From assembly GCA_013361925.1 (NCBI GenBank), contig JABFXD010000653.1, forward strand, positions 1-35,891: a stretch of DNA of 35,891 nucleotides, written 5' to 3'. Origin of the DNA: Streptomyces sp. GTDB taxonomy: Bacteria > Actinomycetota > Actinomycetes > Streptomycetales > Streptomycetaceae. Made by a program: the position numbers and the translations under genes. Of this stretch, positions 29,037 through 35,891 are shown in pieces (position 1 is the first letter of the stretch; the number at the start of each line of letters is the position of its first letter). The notes below the pieces were generated by a model. That model saw only the letters and a program-made list of their open reading frames with translations. It had not been told where the DNA came from and ran no database searches.

Positions 29037-29176
29037 CAGCGGCGCCTCCTCTTGCCGCGCACCCTACTCGGCAGGGACCGGTACGAGCGGATGCGGTGAG
29101 CCCGCGTACGGGCCCACGGCATCTTTCGGGCGAACGCCCACCGCCACTGTGCGCGGCTGCGGAACCGGCCCGGCAT
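29036..29176 (-). CDS. 46-residue very basic protein
   Basis: ATG at 29176 overlaps the protease stop (TGATG); the stop overlaps the next start (TGATG). Sequence MPGRFRSRAQWRWAFARKMP followed by more Arg, ending VRGKRRRR. About a third of residues are Arg or Lys. It could bind nucleic acid or be a capsid-associated peptide. Not recognised. Confidence 0.5.
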   Translation of the reverse strand: MPGRFRSRAQWRWAFARKMPWARTRAHRIRSYRSLPSRVRGKRRRR

Positions 29177-29835
29177 CACGCGCCGCCGACGGCCGTCAGC
29201 CGAAGCAGCGCGGCGCGGCGGCGGCGCCGGACCATCTCCTGCTCGTGCGCGAGTGCCGAGTCGCGGCCGTGCTCGCGGTCGTACTCGGCCAGCCGCTCGG
29301 CGAGGGTCGGCTCGCCGACGGTGTCGGTGTACAGGGCGCCGAGCGCGGACCGGACGACCTTGAGCTTCGAGCCGGGCACGGCCGCCATGCGCGCGGTGAT
29401 CTGGCTGACCTCCACGAGCCGCGCCGACCGGATGTTCTCCAGCACGTCGGCCCGGTCTTCGTCGCCCATCTCGGCGAGCTTCTTCCACTCGGGCAGATCG
29501 GTGCGCACGAACCCGACGCTGAGTTCGCGGGCCGACCCGGACCGGGCCATCGCCCGCTTGTCGCGGCCGTCCACGGTGTCGTCGTACCGGCCGCCGATGT
29601 GGAGGAGGGTCGGCTGTTCGTCGGCCTTGAAGGTGCCGATGGGCGTGAAGGGGCTGTGCATCCACAGGTAGGCGTAGCTGTTCTTGTCGATGCCGCGCTT
29701 GAAGACGCCGGGATGGAACGTCGTGCCGTACGAGTCCTTCTTCCCGTACTGGCAGGCGATCCCGTCGAAGGTCCCGTCGTCGTCCTCGCCAACGCGAAAC
29801 TCGTGCTGCTGGAACGTGCGGAACTCGATCTCCAT
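29176..29835 (-). CDS. HK97-family prohead protease
   Basis: ATG at 29835 (a GTG at 29838 is also possible), overlapping the upstream stop. Protease signatures: WMHSPFTPIGT with the catalytic His about residue 60, ARELSVGFV with Ser about 104, and ARLVEVSQIT with the supporting acidic residue about 141. The protein cleaves the capsid delta domain and itself during head maturation. C-terminal residues about 185-219 are a charged helix with RRRRR. Confidence 0.9.
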   Translation of the reverse strand: MEIEFRTFQQHEFRVGEDDDGTFDGIACQYGKKDSYGTTFHPGVFKRGIDKNSYAYLWMHSPFTPIGTFKADEQPTLLHIGGRYDDTVDGRDKRAMARSGSARELSVGFVRTDLPEWKKLAEMGDEDRADVLENIRSARLVEVSQITARMAAVPGSKLKVVRSALGALYTDTVGEPTLAERLAEYDREHGRDSALAHEQEMVRRRRRAALLRLTAVGGA

Positions 29836-30182
29836 CACTGGCCTCCCTTGGCCTTGTTGAGGGCGTGCTCGGCGTAGACCTCGGCCACGCCGTTGATGAC
29901 GTCCCGGTGGCTGCTGCTGAGGTTCGGGGCGTACCGGTAGACGGCGCGGCCGTTGGTGTCGCGGCCGTCGTACTCGTAGACCACCTGACCGTTGCCGAAC
30001 GTCATCAGCTTGGGCACGTCGCCGTTGATGTCCGTGCGGACGGCGATGTCTCGCTTCCCGTCGAACGGACCCCGGCGGACTTCCTTGAAGGGGACGCCGG
30101 GTGGGCAGTACGCGCCCTGGTACTGCGCGTGTCCAGCGGGCTGGAGGATGGCGCGGACTTCACCGCGCAGCAGGGTGGCCAT
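29835..30182 (-). CDS. Hypothetical head-region protein (115 aa)
   Basis: ATG at 30182, two bases after the stop of the gene before. The protein has MATLLRGEVRAILQPAGHAQ, FDGKRDIAVRTDINGDVPKL and VVYEYDGRDTNGRAVYRYAP, with a C-terminal helix VAEVYAEHALNKAKGG. Located between portal-MuF and the protease; family unknown. Confidence 0.65.
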   Translation of the reverse strand: MATLLRGEVRAILQPAGHAQYQGAYCPPGVPFKEVRRGPFDGKRDIAVRTDINGDVPKLMTFGNGQVVYEYDGRDTNGRAVYRYAPNLSSSHRDVINGVAEVYAEHALNKAKGGQ

Positions 30183-30184
30183 GG

Positions 30185-30487
30185 TCAGGACTCCTCGGTC
30201 TCGTCGTCCCACACGATGCGTGTGTGGCCGCCGTGACCGTGGACCTCCTCGGCGTAGGTGAGGGTGTCCCAGAAGACGATGGACGGACGCGGGCCGACCC
30301 AGCGGATCGACACTGAGCCGTCCGGCCACAGCACTCCGTCCGCGACGCGCCCGGTACCGGATACGCCCGTCACGTCGTGGTCGCGGATCAGCGAGAACAC
30401 GCGCGGGCGAAGCGGCTGAGCCTCGGAAAGGTCCGGGCCCGGCAGATGTTGGGCGAGGGACGGATGGACGTTCTCGTACTCGGACAT
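30185..30487 (-). CDS. Hypothetical head-region protein (100 aa)
   Basis: ATG 30487, immediately after the portal-MuF stop at 30490. The protein (MSEYENVHPSLAQHLPGPDL, FSLIRDHDVTGVSGTGRVAD, WPDGSVSIRWVGPRPSIVFW) is a beta-rich domain with an HGHGGHTRIVW stretch and an acidic end. Not recognised. Confidence 0.65.
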   Translation of the reverse strand: MSEYENVHPSLAQHLPGPDLSEAQPLRPRVFSLIRDHDVTGVSGTGRVADGVLWPDGSVSIRWVGPRPSIVFWDTLTYAEEVHGHGGHTRIVWDDETEES

Positions 30488-30489
30488 GG

Positions 30490-32814
30490 TCAGGACTCCT
30501 CGAAGGTGTAGGTCAGCGCGCACCGGCACTGAATGGACTGCGCGGCCGGGGCGGTCGGATCCGCCGGCCACCGGGACTTGGTGAGCGTGAACCGCTTGTT
30601 CATGGCGGCGCTCTTGCCGTCGGCTTGGCGGTGGGTCTCGCGGGTCCGCTGGTCCTTCGTGGACAGCCACGTCTTGGTGGTCGCCCCGGCGTCGAGCGCG
30701 GCGAGGAACGATGCCTGCGAGTAGCCGCCGACCGTCTCGGTACGGGCGATCATCGTGGCCCGGTAGTCGGAGAGGTTCGCGAACACCCGCTGGAGCCGCG
30801 CGCGCAGCTCGGGCACCGACTCACCCTCGGCAACACCGTGCGCGAGGATCTGCGAGCGGAGCACCGCCTCGGTCGTCGCGGTGACCTGCCCGGCCAGCTC
30901 CTCGATCCGGTCCCGGAGCGCGTCAGCGACCGCCGGTTCGTCGAGGTCGAAGTCCGAGGAGATCGACGTGCCACCGCGCCGCCATGCCCGCTCCACGAAC
31001 GGCCGCAGCACGTCAGCGGTGCGCCGCCGCCAGTACCCCGGGTCGAACAGGTCCCGCACCTTGATGCGCTCCTCCCACCCCTGCGGCCCGGACGCCACGT
31101 CGAGGTCAGTGAGGCGCGCGGCCGGCACCTCCTCGGGGTCGGGCGGGGCAAGGGTCAGTGTCTGCTCGCGGGCGAGGGCGGCGGACTGCGCGCGCACCTC
31201 TTCCAGCCACGCGGCGGACCGCTCGGGCTTCTTCATCAGCCGTTCGAAGTCCCGCAGCACGCGGTCTCGCTGCTCGCGGGCGAGAGCCTGCACGGCGCGG
31301 CGGCCGGTGCCCTCCAGCTCGTCATAGGCGGCGTTGATGTCGGCGAGCGACGGCGACGACGGGGTGTCGTCGGCTCGGGACAGACGGGGCGTCGGACGGG
31401 CGTCGACCTGCGGTGCAGGACCGCCGAGGAGACGGGCGAGAGCAGCCTCCACGGCGCGCTCGACGACGGCCCCGACGTCGGGCGTCGGCTGCGGGAGACG
31501 GGACCAGTCGACGTCCCACGACCGAGCCGCGTCGGTGCCGGCCGCGCCCTGCACCGGGGCGAACTGCGCCCGGTACGGGGTCAAGGTCATCTGGCCGATG
31601 CCGTCGGGGAGCGGGTCAAGGCCGAGGACGGCGCGGGCCTCATCCACCATCGTGATATCCGCGTACATCGACGCCCGAGCCCGGTTGGCGATGGAGTCCT
31701 GCGCCTCCTGGAGAGCGTCGACCGTGGACAGGTCGAACTCGGCCTCCTCGGCGTCGTCCGGAAGCATCCGGAGATCGATCTCCGAGCCGATCGTCTCCAG
31801 CTTCGGCGTCAGCGTGTCTGACCACAGCGTCGTACGGGCTGCCGACCGGTTCTCGTACGTCGTGCCGCCCGCGAGGTAGTCGTGCGGGATCCCGAAGGCG
31901 AGCATCACCTCAGCCGCGTTCGCCATCCGCGACTCCAGGTACTCCATCTCCTCGGGTGTGAACGTCATTCGCTCGACGGCGATGCCCTTGCCGCCGTTCT
32001 GACCCCCGGAGCCGGGCTGCGAGCGCACGAACAGGCTCTTCCCGGCGTTCTCCGGGCCCCGCACCGACGCCTTCCACGCCGCGACGGTCTGGTTGTACTC
32101 GGTCTCGTTCATGTCGCCGAGGTAGACGACGTTCGAGGGGCGGCCACCGTTGGCGTAGCTGGAGCGCTGCCACTCCCGGGCGAAGGCGTCCATGTCCACG
32201 GCGTGGCGGGCGGCCTTCCACGGGGGCAGGCAGCCCAGCGGATCCCACGGATGCGCGTAGCGGAGCCACAGCATCTCCTCGGGCAGCACCGGGAATTGCG
32301 TGCCGTCGCCGCGGCGGATGACGAACCCAATCACGTTCGCGGTGGTGGGCCGCTGCATGAGCGGCTTGTCCACGATGACGTCGACCTGGTCGAAGACGAG
32401 GTGCATCTCCGTCACGTCGCCGAGGCCGGTCTCGCCGCGGTCCAGCCACACGAACGACTGCCCGGCGAGTTCGAGCTGCTGGAGCAGCAGGGACTTGAAG
32501 ACGCGCGCGCTCATCAGCGGGTTGGGCTTCTTGTTGAACAGGTGGGCGACGGGGTGAGGTTCGATGGCCTCACCGTCCGGGCGCCGCACCACGAGGGGCA
32601 CGGAGCTGCCGTTGTCGGCGATGGCGGCCACGCACCGGTATGCCACGGCCGAGTTGGCGTAGCCGCGGGCCTCGGCGTCCAGAGCCATGGTGAGGGACTG
32701 CTGACCGCCGACCGAGGCCACCGTGATGGGCATGCGGTCGCGCAGGGTGTCGAGGCCGATCGCGGCCCGGGTCTCAGCCGCCCTGCGCAGGGCCCGGTTT
32801 CGGTTGTGGCTCAC
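30490..32814 (-). CDS. Portal protein fused to a MuF-type head protein
   Basis: A 774-residue protein from GTG 32814 with GAGGAGG. Residues about 30-400 are an HK97-type portal (AVAYRCVAAIADNGSSVPLV, LLLQQLELAGQSFVWLDRGE, MLAFGIPHDYLAGGTTYENR). Residues about 480-600 are a helical linker. Residues about 690-774 are the phage Mu F/SPP1 gp7 domain: MIARTETVGGYSQASFLAAL, TWLSTKDQRTRETHRQADGK and QCRCALTYTFEE. Portal-MuF fusions are known in some actinophages. The portal is the ring for DNA packaging and the MuF part may be ejected with DNA. Confidence 0.9.
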   Translation of the reverse strand: MSHNRNRALRRAAETRAAIGLDTLRDRMPITVASVGGQQSLTMALDAEARGYANSAVAYRCVAAIADNGSSVPLVVRRPDGEAIEPHPVAHLFNKKPNPLMSARVFKSLLLQQLELAGQSFVWLDRGETGLGDVTEMHLVFDQVDVIVDKPLMQRPTTANVIGFVIRRGDGTQFPVLPEEMLWLRYAHPWDPLGCLPPWKAARHAVDMDAFAREWQRSSYANGGRPSNVVYLGDMNETEYNQTVAAWKASVRGPENAGKSLFVRSQPGSGGQNGGKGIAVERMTFTPEEMEYLESRMANAAEVMLAFGIPHDYLAGGTTYENRSAARTTLWSDTLTPKLETIGSEIDLRMLPDDAEEAEFDLSTVDALQEAQDSIANRARASMYADITMVDEARAVLGLDPLPDGIGQMTLTPYRAQFAPVQGAAGTDAARSWDVDWSRLPQPTPDVGAVVERAVEAALARLLGGPAPQVDARPTPRLSRADDTPSSPSLADINAAYDELEGTGRRAVQALAREQRDRVLRDFERLMKKPERSAAWLEEVRAQSAALAREQTLTLAPPDPEEVPAARLTDLDVASGPQGWEERIKVRDLFDPGYWRRRTADVLRPFVERAWRRGGTSISSDFDLDEPAVADALRDRIEELAGQVTATTEAVLRSQILAHGVAEGESVPELRARLQRVFANLSDYRATMIARTETVGGYSQASFLAALDAGATTKTWLSTKDQRTRETHRQADGKSAAMNKRFTLTKSRWPADPTAPAAQSIQCRCALTYTFEES

Positions 32815-32824
32815 GTCGTCCTCC

Positions 32825-34168
32825 TCAGGCGACCGCGGCGGAGTTGCCCGCGGACGCGAGCATGAGAGCGGTGAGGGCCCACACCATGGCGTCCAGCCGG
32901 TCAGGGCTGGTCTTGCCGGGGACCCAGGTGGTGAGCTGCGTCTCCAGCTCGGGCAGGCTGTTCACGATGTGCGCCGCGTTCTGCGAGAACGCGGCGGCCA
33001 CGGGCTCAGCTCGGGTGGCCTTGCCCCGGGTGGCGGTGACGGTGTCGTAGTTCACCGTGCGGTCGATCTGCCGCAGCGTCGTACCGATCCAGTCGCCACC
33101 GTTGTTGGTCTCGGCGATCACGACGTCCGCCTTCCACGCGTGATACGCCTCGGCCGCCTTCCGCATGCACTCCTCGGGTGACATGCGCCCGGAGAGGTCA
33201 TCGAGCACGTAGCCGTGCTGTCGAGCGAACCCGTTGCGGTCGGGGATGTACGCCTGCCCGAGGCCGGCCACTACGAGGCCCATCTCGTCGGACTCGTCGC
33301 CGTCGGTGGCGGCCGGGTCGATGGCGATGACGATGCGGGTCATGGGCGGGGCCGCGCCGACTCGCGTGCGGTCGAGGGTGAGACGCTTCCACAGCGTTCC
33401 CTCGATGTCCTTTAGCAGCTTGCCGTCCAGCTCTTGGGCCTCGGTCGCGGTACCGGCATGGCGGCGAATCAGCTTGTCTCGCTGCTCCTGCGGCAGGTGG
33501 ATTGCGTCGCGGGTTCGACCGCGGGTGACGATGACGTCGGCGCGCTCGGACAGTTCGATGATCTCGGTCCGTGGCTTGGGTGTGGTGCTGCCGATGTAGT
33601 GGGGGTTGGGGCCGATGCGCAGGCCCATCTCGCTGTGCGTGATCGCTTCCTTGAGGCGGCGTTGCGCGGCGACCTCTTCCATCCACACGAGGCACCGGTT
33701 ACCACCGGCACGGAGACGCTCGACGTCGTCCGGGGTGTGCGCCCCGAACAGCTTCGCCTCGGCCCCTGAGGGCCACCGGGCGAAGGTGCCGCCTGCGGTC
33801 GTCCTGAGCACAACGCGCGGGTCGTGCGCCTTGAGCCCGGACGGTCCGTTGACGCATGCCTCGACGGCGTCTCCCTGCGTCGGGGCGATGATGGCCATGC
33901 GGTGCCCGCCCTTCAACCGCGGGTCGCACGGGGGGCCGTTGACGTGGGCGACCATGTAGCGGGCGCATCCGTCCGTCTTGCCGGTGCCGCGCCCGCCGAG
34001 CTGCAACCACCACCCGAGGGTCTCGATCGCGTCGGGCGGGACCTGCCACGGGTACGGCTTCCACCGCCCCCACCGCTTGTGCCACAGCCGGTCCGCCAAC
34101 TCGGCTTCGAGCAGCTCAAGCTCGGCCGGGGACATCCCGGCCATGGCTGCATCGAGGTCGACGGACAC
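32825..34168 (-). CDS. Terminase large subunit
   Basis: A 447-residue protein from GTG 34168. ATPase: Walker A GGRGTGKT (58-65) and Walker B LVWMEE (160-165), followed by the coupling motif GSTTPKP. Nuclease: Asp284 in AIDPAATDGDES, Glu353 in VIAETNNGGD and Asp426 in SPDRLDAMVWAL. It powers DNA packaging and cuts the concatemer. The genome end type (cos or pac) cannot be told from the motifs alone. Confidence 0.95.
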   Translation of the reverse strand: MSVDLDAAMAGMSPAELELLEAELADRLWHKRWGRWKPYPWQVPPDAIETLGWWLQLGGRGTGKTDGCARYMVAHVNGPPCDPRLKGGHRMAIIAPTQGDAVEACVNGPSGLKAHDPRVVLRTTAGGTFARWPSGAEAKLFGAHTPDDVERLRAGGNRCLVWMEEVAAQRRLKEAITHSEMGLRIGPNPHYIGSTTPKPRTEIIELSERADVIVTRGRTRDAIHLPQEQRDKLIRRHAGTATEAQELDGKLLKDIEGTLWKRLTLDRTRVGAAPPMTRIVIAIDPAATDGDESDEMGLVVAGLGQAYIPDRNGFARQHGYVLDDLSGRMSPEECMRKAAEAYHAWKADVVIAETNNGGDWIGTTLRQIDRTVNYDTVTATRGKATRAEPVAAAFSQNAAHIVNSLPELETQLTTWVPGKTSPDRLDAMVWALTALMLASAGNSAAVA

Positions 34169-34175
34169 GCGGCGG

Positions 34176-34442
34176 CTACTCCCATTCGTACGTCTGGCCG
34201 TTGACGGTCGCGGTGTGGACGAGGCGGAACGCGGCGTGGTTGTCGAACTCGATCTGGCACACGACGCCAGGCACGTTGGGGTACACGGCGCTGCACGGGG
34301 TGTCCGACGGGACGACGGGCTGCTGCTCGCCCGGGGGTTCCTCCTCGGCCGGCGGTTCCTCCTCGACGGGCGTCGGTTCGTCGGGGGTGGGGTCCGGGTC
34401 GGTGGGGTCCAGGGGCGGGGTGTCGGGGCTGGGCTCGGTCAC
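34176..34442 (-). CDS. Acidic Pro/Glu-rich small protein (88 aa)
   Basis: GTG at 34442 overlaps the small-terminase stop (GTGA). Residues 1-47 are almost only Pro, Glu, Asp and Thr (PDPTPDEPTPVEEEPPAEEE), then CSAVYPNVPGVVCQIEFDNH and LVHTATVNGQTYEWE form a compact beta fold with two Cys. It sits between the terminase genes; I do not know its role. Confidence 0.6.
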   Translation of the reverse strand: MTEPSPDTPPLDPTDPDPTPDEPTPVEEEPPAEEEPPGEQQPVVPSDTPCSAVYPNVPGVVCQIEFDNHAAFRLVHTATVNGQTYEWE

Positions 34443-34864
34443 GTGTCCTCCAGCTGTGCGATCTCGTCTGCGAGCGCCTTGATGCGCGAGGTCATCTCGT
34501 CCGTGACGGTGACGTTGGCCTTCACGGGGGCGTAGAGGCCGAGCAGCTTCGCCTCGTGGTCCATGGCGCGGACGATCGCCTCGGCCGCTTTCGGGGCGTG
34601 CATGCCGCCTGCGCGGACCATGGGCATGAGTCCGTCGATGACGTGCTGGCAGGCGGCGAGCTGCTCGCCGACGTACGCGCCGAACGCCTCTTTGGCCTCT
34701 TCGTGTTGGCGGGCTCGGGCGCGCTTCCATGCCTGGTGGGTGTTCTTGACGTCGGCGCCGATGCGCTCGGCGATGTCGCGGAACGCCATCCGGTCGCGGG
34801 TGCGCAGCAGCATGACTTCGTCCTCGCGTTGCCGCGCGATGTCCTCGTTCTCCTTGGTCGCCAT
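34439..34864 (-). CDS. Terminase small subunit
   Basis: A 141-residue protein from ATG 34864 with GGGAGGTGA. A helix-turn-helix (VMLLRTRDRMAFRDIAERIG, ADVKNTHQAWKRARAR) at residues about 18-55 precedes a helical oligomerisation part (EQLAACQHVIDGLMPMVRAG) and a C-terminal coil with KALADEIAQLEDT. Size, HTH and position upstream of the large subunit are typical. It recognises the packaging start site. Confidence 0.8.
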   Translation of the reverse strand: MATKENEDIARQREDEVMLLRTRDRMAFRDIAERIGADVKNTHQAWKRARARQHEEAKEAFGAYVGEQLAACQHVIDGLMPMVRAGGMHAPKAAEAIVRAMDHEAKLLGLYAPVKANVTVTDEMTSRIKALADEIAQLEDT

Positions 34865-34915
34865 GCCGTCACCTCCCTGCGGGGGACGGTACGGTTTTCG
34901 GGCGCGGCAGGATCT

Positions 34916-34933
34916 TGGGGGCTGCAATTCGCG
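34916..34933. repeat. 18-bp intergenic repeat, terminase copy
   Basis: TGGGGGCTGCAATTCGCG, the second copy of the repeat at 28856. It lies 52 bases upstream of the small-terminase start, in a 125-bp intergenic gap (34865-34989). Confidence 0.6.
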
Positions 34934-34989
34934 GGGACGACGACGCCCCGCCGACGCAGGTCGACGGGGCGGTCGGTGGTGCTGCTGGG

Positions 34990-35334
34990 TCAGGTGCTCT
35001 TCAGCACTCCGGCTTCACGAAGGCTGTCAAACACAGGGCGCATGGCTTCAGACGCCACGCGGATGCGACGCCACGCTTCGGCTAGCACGTCTTCCTCTGG
35101 GCCGCCGAACCGCTCCCGCGCCAGATCCAACAGCTGAGCGTTGCTCAGCGACTGGAGGTATGCCTGTCGCTGCTCTGCAAACTGGGCTTCAGCCTTCTCA
35201 AGTAGCGGCTTCTGGCGGCCTGCTGCGTCCACCAGAGCGCGCTCGCCGCTCGACGTGAGTTCGATGGTGACGGTTCCGTCGTCGCCCTGGTGGAGGGAGG
35301 TGACGTCGGCGGGGCTCAGGTGCAGGGTGGTCAT
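34990..35334 (-). CDS. Hypothetical protein upstream of the terminase genes (114 aa)
   Basis: ATG at 35334 (MTTLHLSPADVTSLHQGDDG). A short beta part (TVTIELTSSGERAL) is followed by charged helices (EKAEAQFAEQRQAYLQSLSN and EEDVLAEAWRRIRVASEAMR). Unknown; may be an early-late boundary gene or a moron. Confidence 0.65.
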   Translation of the reverse strand: MTTLHLSPADVTSLHQGDDGTVTIELTSSGERALVDAAGRQKPLLEKAEAQFAEQRQAYLQSLSNAQLLDLARERFGGPEEDVLAEAWRRIRVASEAMRPVFDSLREAGVLKST

Positions 35335-35365
35335 GGGTCCATCCTCCCGGATCGGGGCACCCACG

Positions 35366-35821
35366 TCAGCAGGCGTCGTACTTCCAGTCGCCGCCCTCAC
35401 GGGCCCACGGCTGCGCGTCCTGGTCCAGCTTCGGCAGCCCGGACACCTTGTACGTGACGCGGGCCAGCTTCCCGGACACCTCGGCCTCGACGTCGGTCGC
35501 AGAGTGGTCCGGGCCGTAATCGGCCGCGGCCTGGTCCACGAGGCTGCCGTACGCCACGGCGTCAATCTTCCCCTTGCAGCGCTTCGACAGCGCGCCGTAC
35601 GCGGTGTCGCCGTCGCCCTTGAAGTACGCCGTGGTGTACCTCTGCACGGCCGCGGTGAGTTCGGCTGACTCGGCCGGCGTCGGGGTGGTGGTCGGCTGCT
35701 CGACGGTCGCGGTGGGGCTGCTGGCCGGGGTGTCGGCGTCGCTGCTGTCGTCGGACGAGGAGCAGGCGGTGAGCGCGAGCAGGAGCGCTGCGGTGGTGGC
35801 GAGCGTGGCGGTGGTGCGCAT
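35366..35821 (-). CDS. Secreted lipoprotein
   Basis: ATG at 35821 behind GGGGGGAA gives a typical lipoprotein signal: basic start, hydrophobic ATLATTAALLLALTA and the lipobox LTAC with lipid-modified Cys20. The mature part starts with a Ser/Asp/Thr/Pro-rich linker to about residue 50, then a small alpha/beta domain (ELTAAVQRYTTAYFKGDGDT, AYGALSKRCKGKIDA, SGKLARVTYKVSG) that looks NTF2-like. It would be attached to the outer face of the membrane. Phage lipoproteins sometimes block superinfection; host-benefit functions are also possible. An earlier in-frame ATG at 35857 is less likely. Confidence 0.75.
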   Translation of the reverse strand: MRTTATLATTAALLLALTACSSSDDSSDADTPASSPTATVEQPTTTPTPAESAELTAAVQRYTTAYFKGDGDTAYGALSKRCKGKIDAVAYGSLVDQAAADYGPDHSATDVEAEVSGKLARVTYKVSGLPKLDQDAQPWAREGGDWKYDAC

Positions 35822-35891
35822 GGTTCCCCCCATGGGCGTGTGTGGCTGAGGGGGCATCGTGCCATGGGTGAGGCCCCGCCCGGGGGAAAGT

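Noticed and set aside
1-35891. Insertion sequences or transposases
   Set aside because: No transposase-like protein or terminal inverted repeats were seen anywhere in the window.

Overview
The window looks like most of the genome of a temperate siphophage of a GC-rich actinobacterium, most likely Streptomyces. The evidence is the very high GC content, GC-ending codons, frequent GTG starts, a WhiB-like gene, and the classic actinophage order of head, tail and lysis genes. Read on the minus strand from the right end, it follows virion gene order: lipoprotein, small terminase, large terminase, portal-MuF fusion, prohead protease, HK97-type capsid, connectors, tail tube, tail chaperones with a -1 frameshift, tape measure, distal tail proteins, amidase, holin-like and other membrane proteins, and a collagen-like fiber. 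The attachment and immunity region follows, then the early operon.

Regions: (1) 1-8539, a leftward early operon of small, translationally coupled genes. It holds two DNA-binding proteins, zinc-binding and HNH-type proteins, a Rad52-like annealing protein, a ParB-like protein, a replication initiator with a lambda-O-style set of iterons inside its own gene, and a WhiB protein cut by the window edge. (2) 8540-9631, a divergent switch region with repeated operators and a rightward repressor candidate plus a small gene. (3) 9649-11004, a tyrosine integrase and an attachment site that is the 3' part of a tRNA-Arg(UCU) gene, with flanking repeated arm sites and terminators. (4) 11129-13136, an accessory module: an XRE regulator behind a perfect palindrome, and a GntR/UTRA regulator divergent from a four-gene operon of very small proteins, three of them Cys-pair (zinc-ribbon-like). 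(5) 13137-34864, the late operon. (6) 34865-35891, a small gene and a secreted lipoprotein upstream of the small terminase.

The att site lies between the late and early halves rather than at an end. This suggests that the sequence is an unintegrated phage (attP), not a prophage, although tandem or neighbouring prophages cannot be excluded from this window alone. After integration, the host tRNA would be completed by the phage-carried 3' half, which is followed at once by a phage-carried intrinsic terminator.

The most notable points are the iteron-bearing initiator gene, an operator family (CATTCGNGKATG) shared by the early promoter region, the repressor leader and int, an 11-mer shared by attP and the early promoter, the GntR/Cys-pair microprotein module, and an 18-bp repeat upstream of both the small terminase and the capsid genes. 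All functions are read by eye from sequence; no database search was run.
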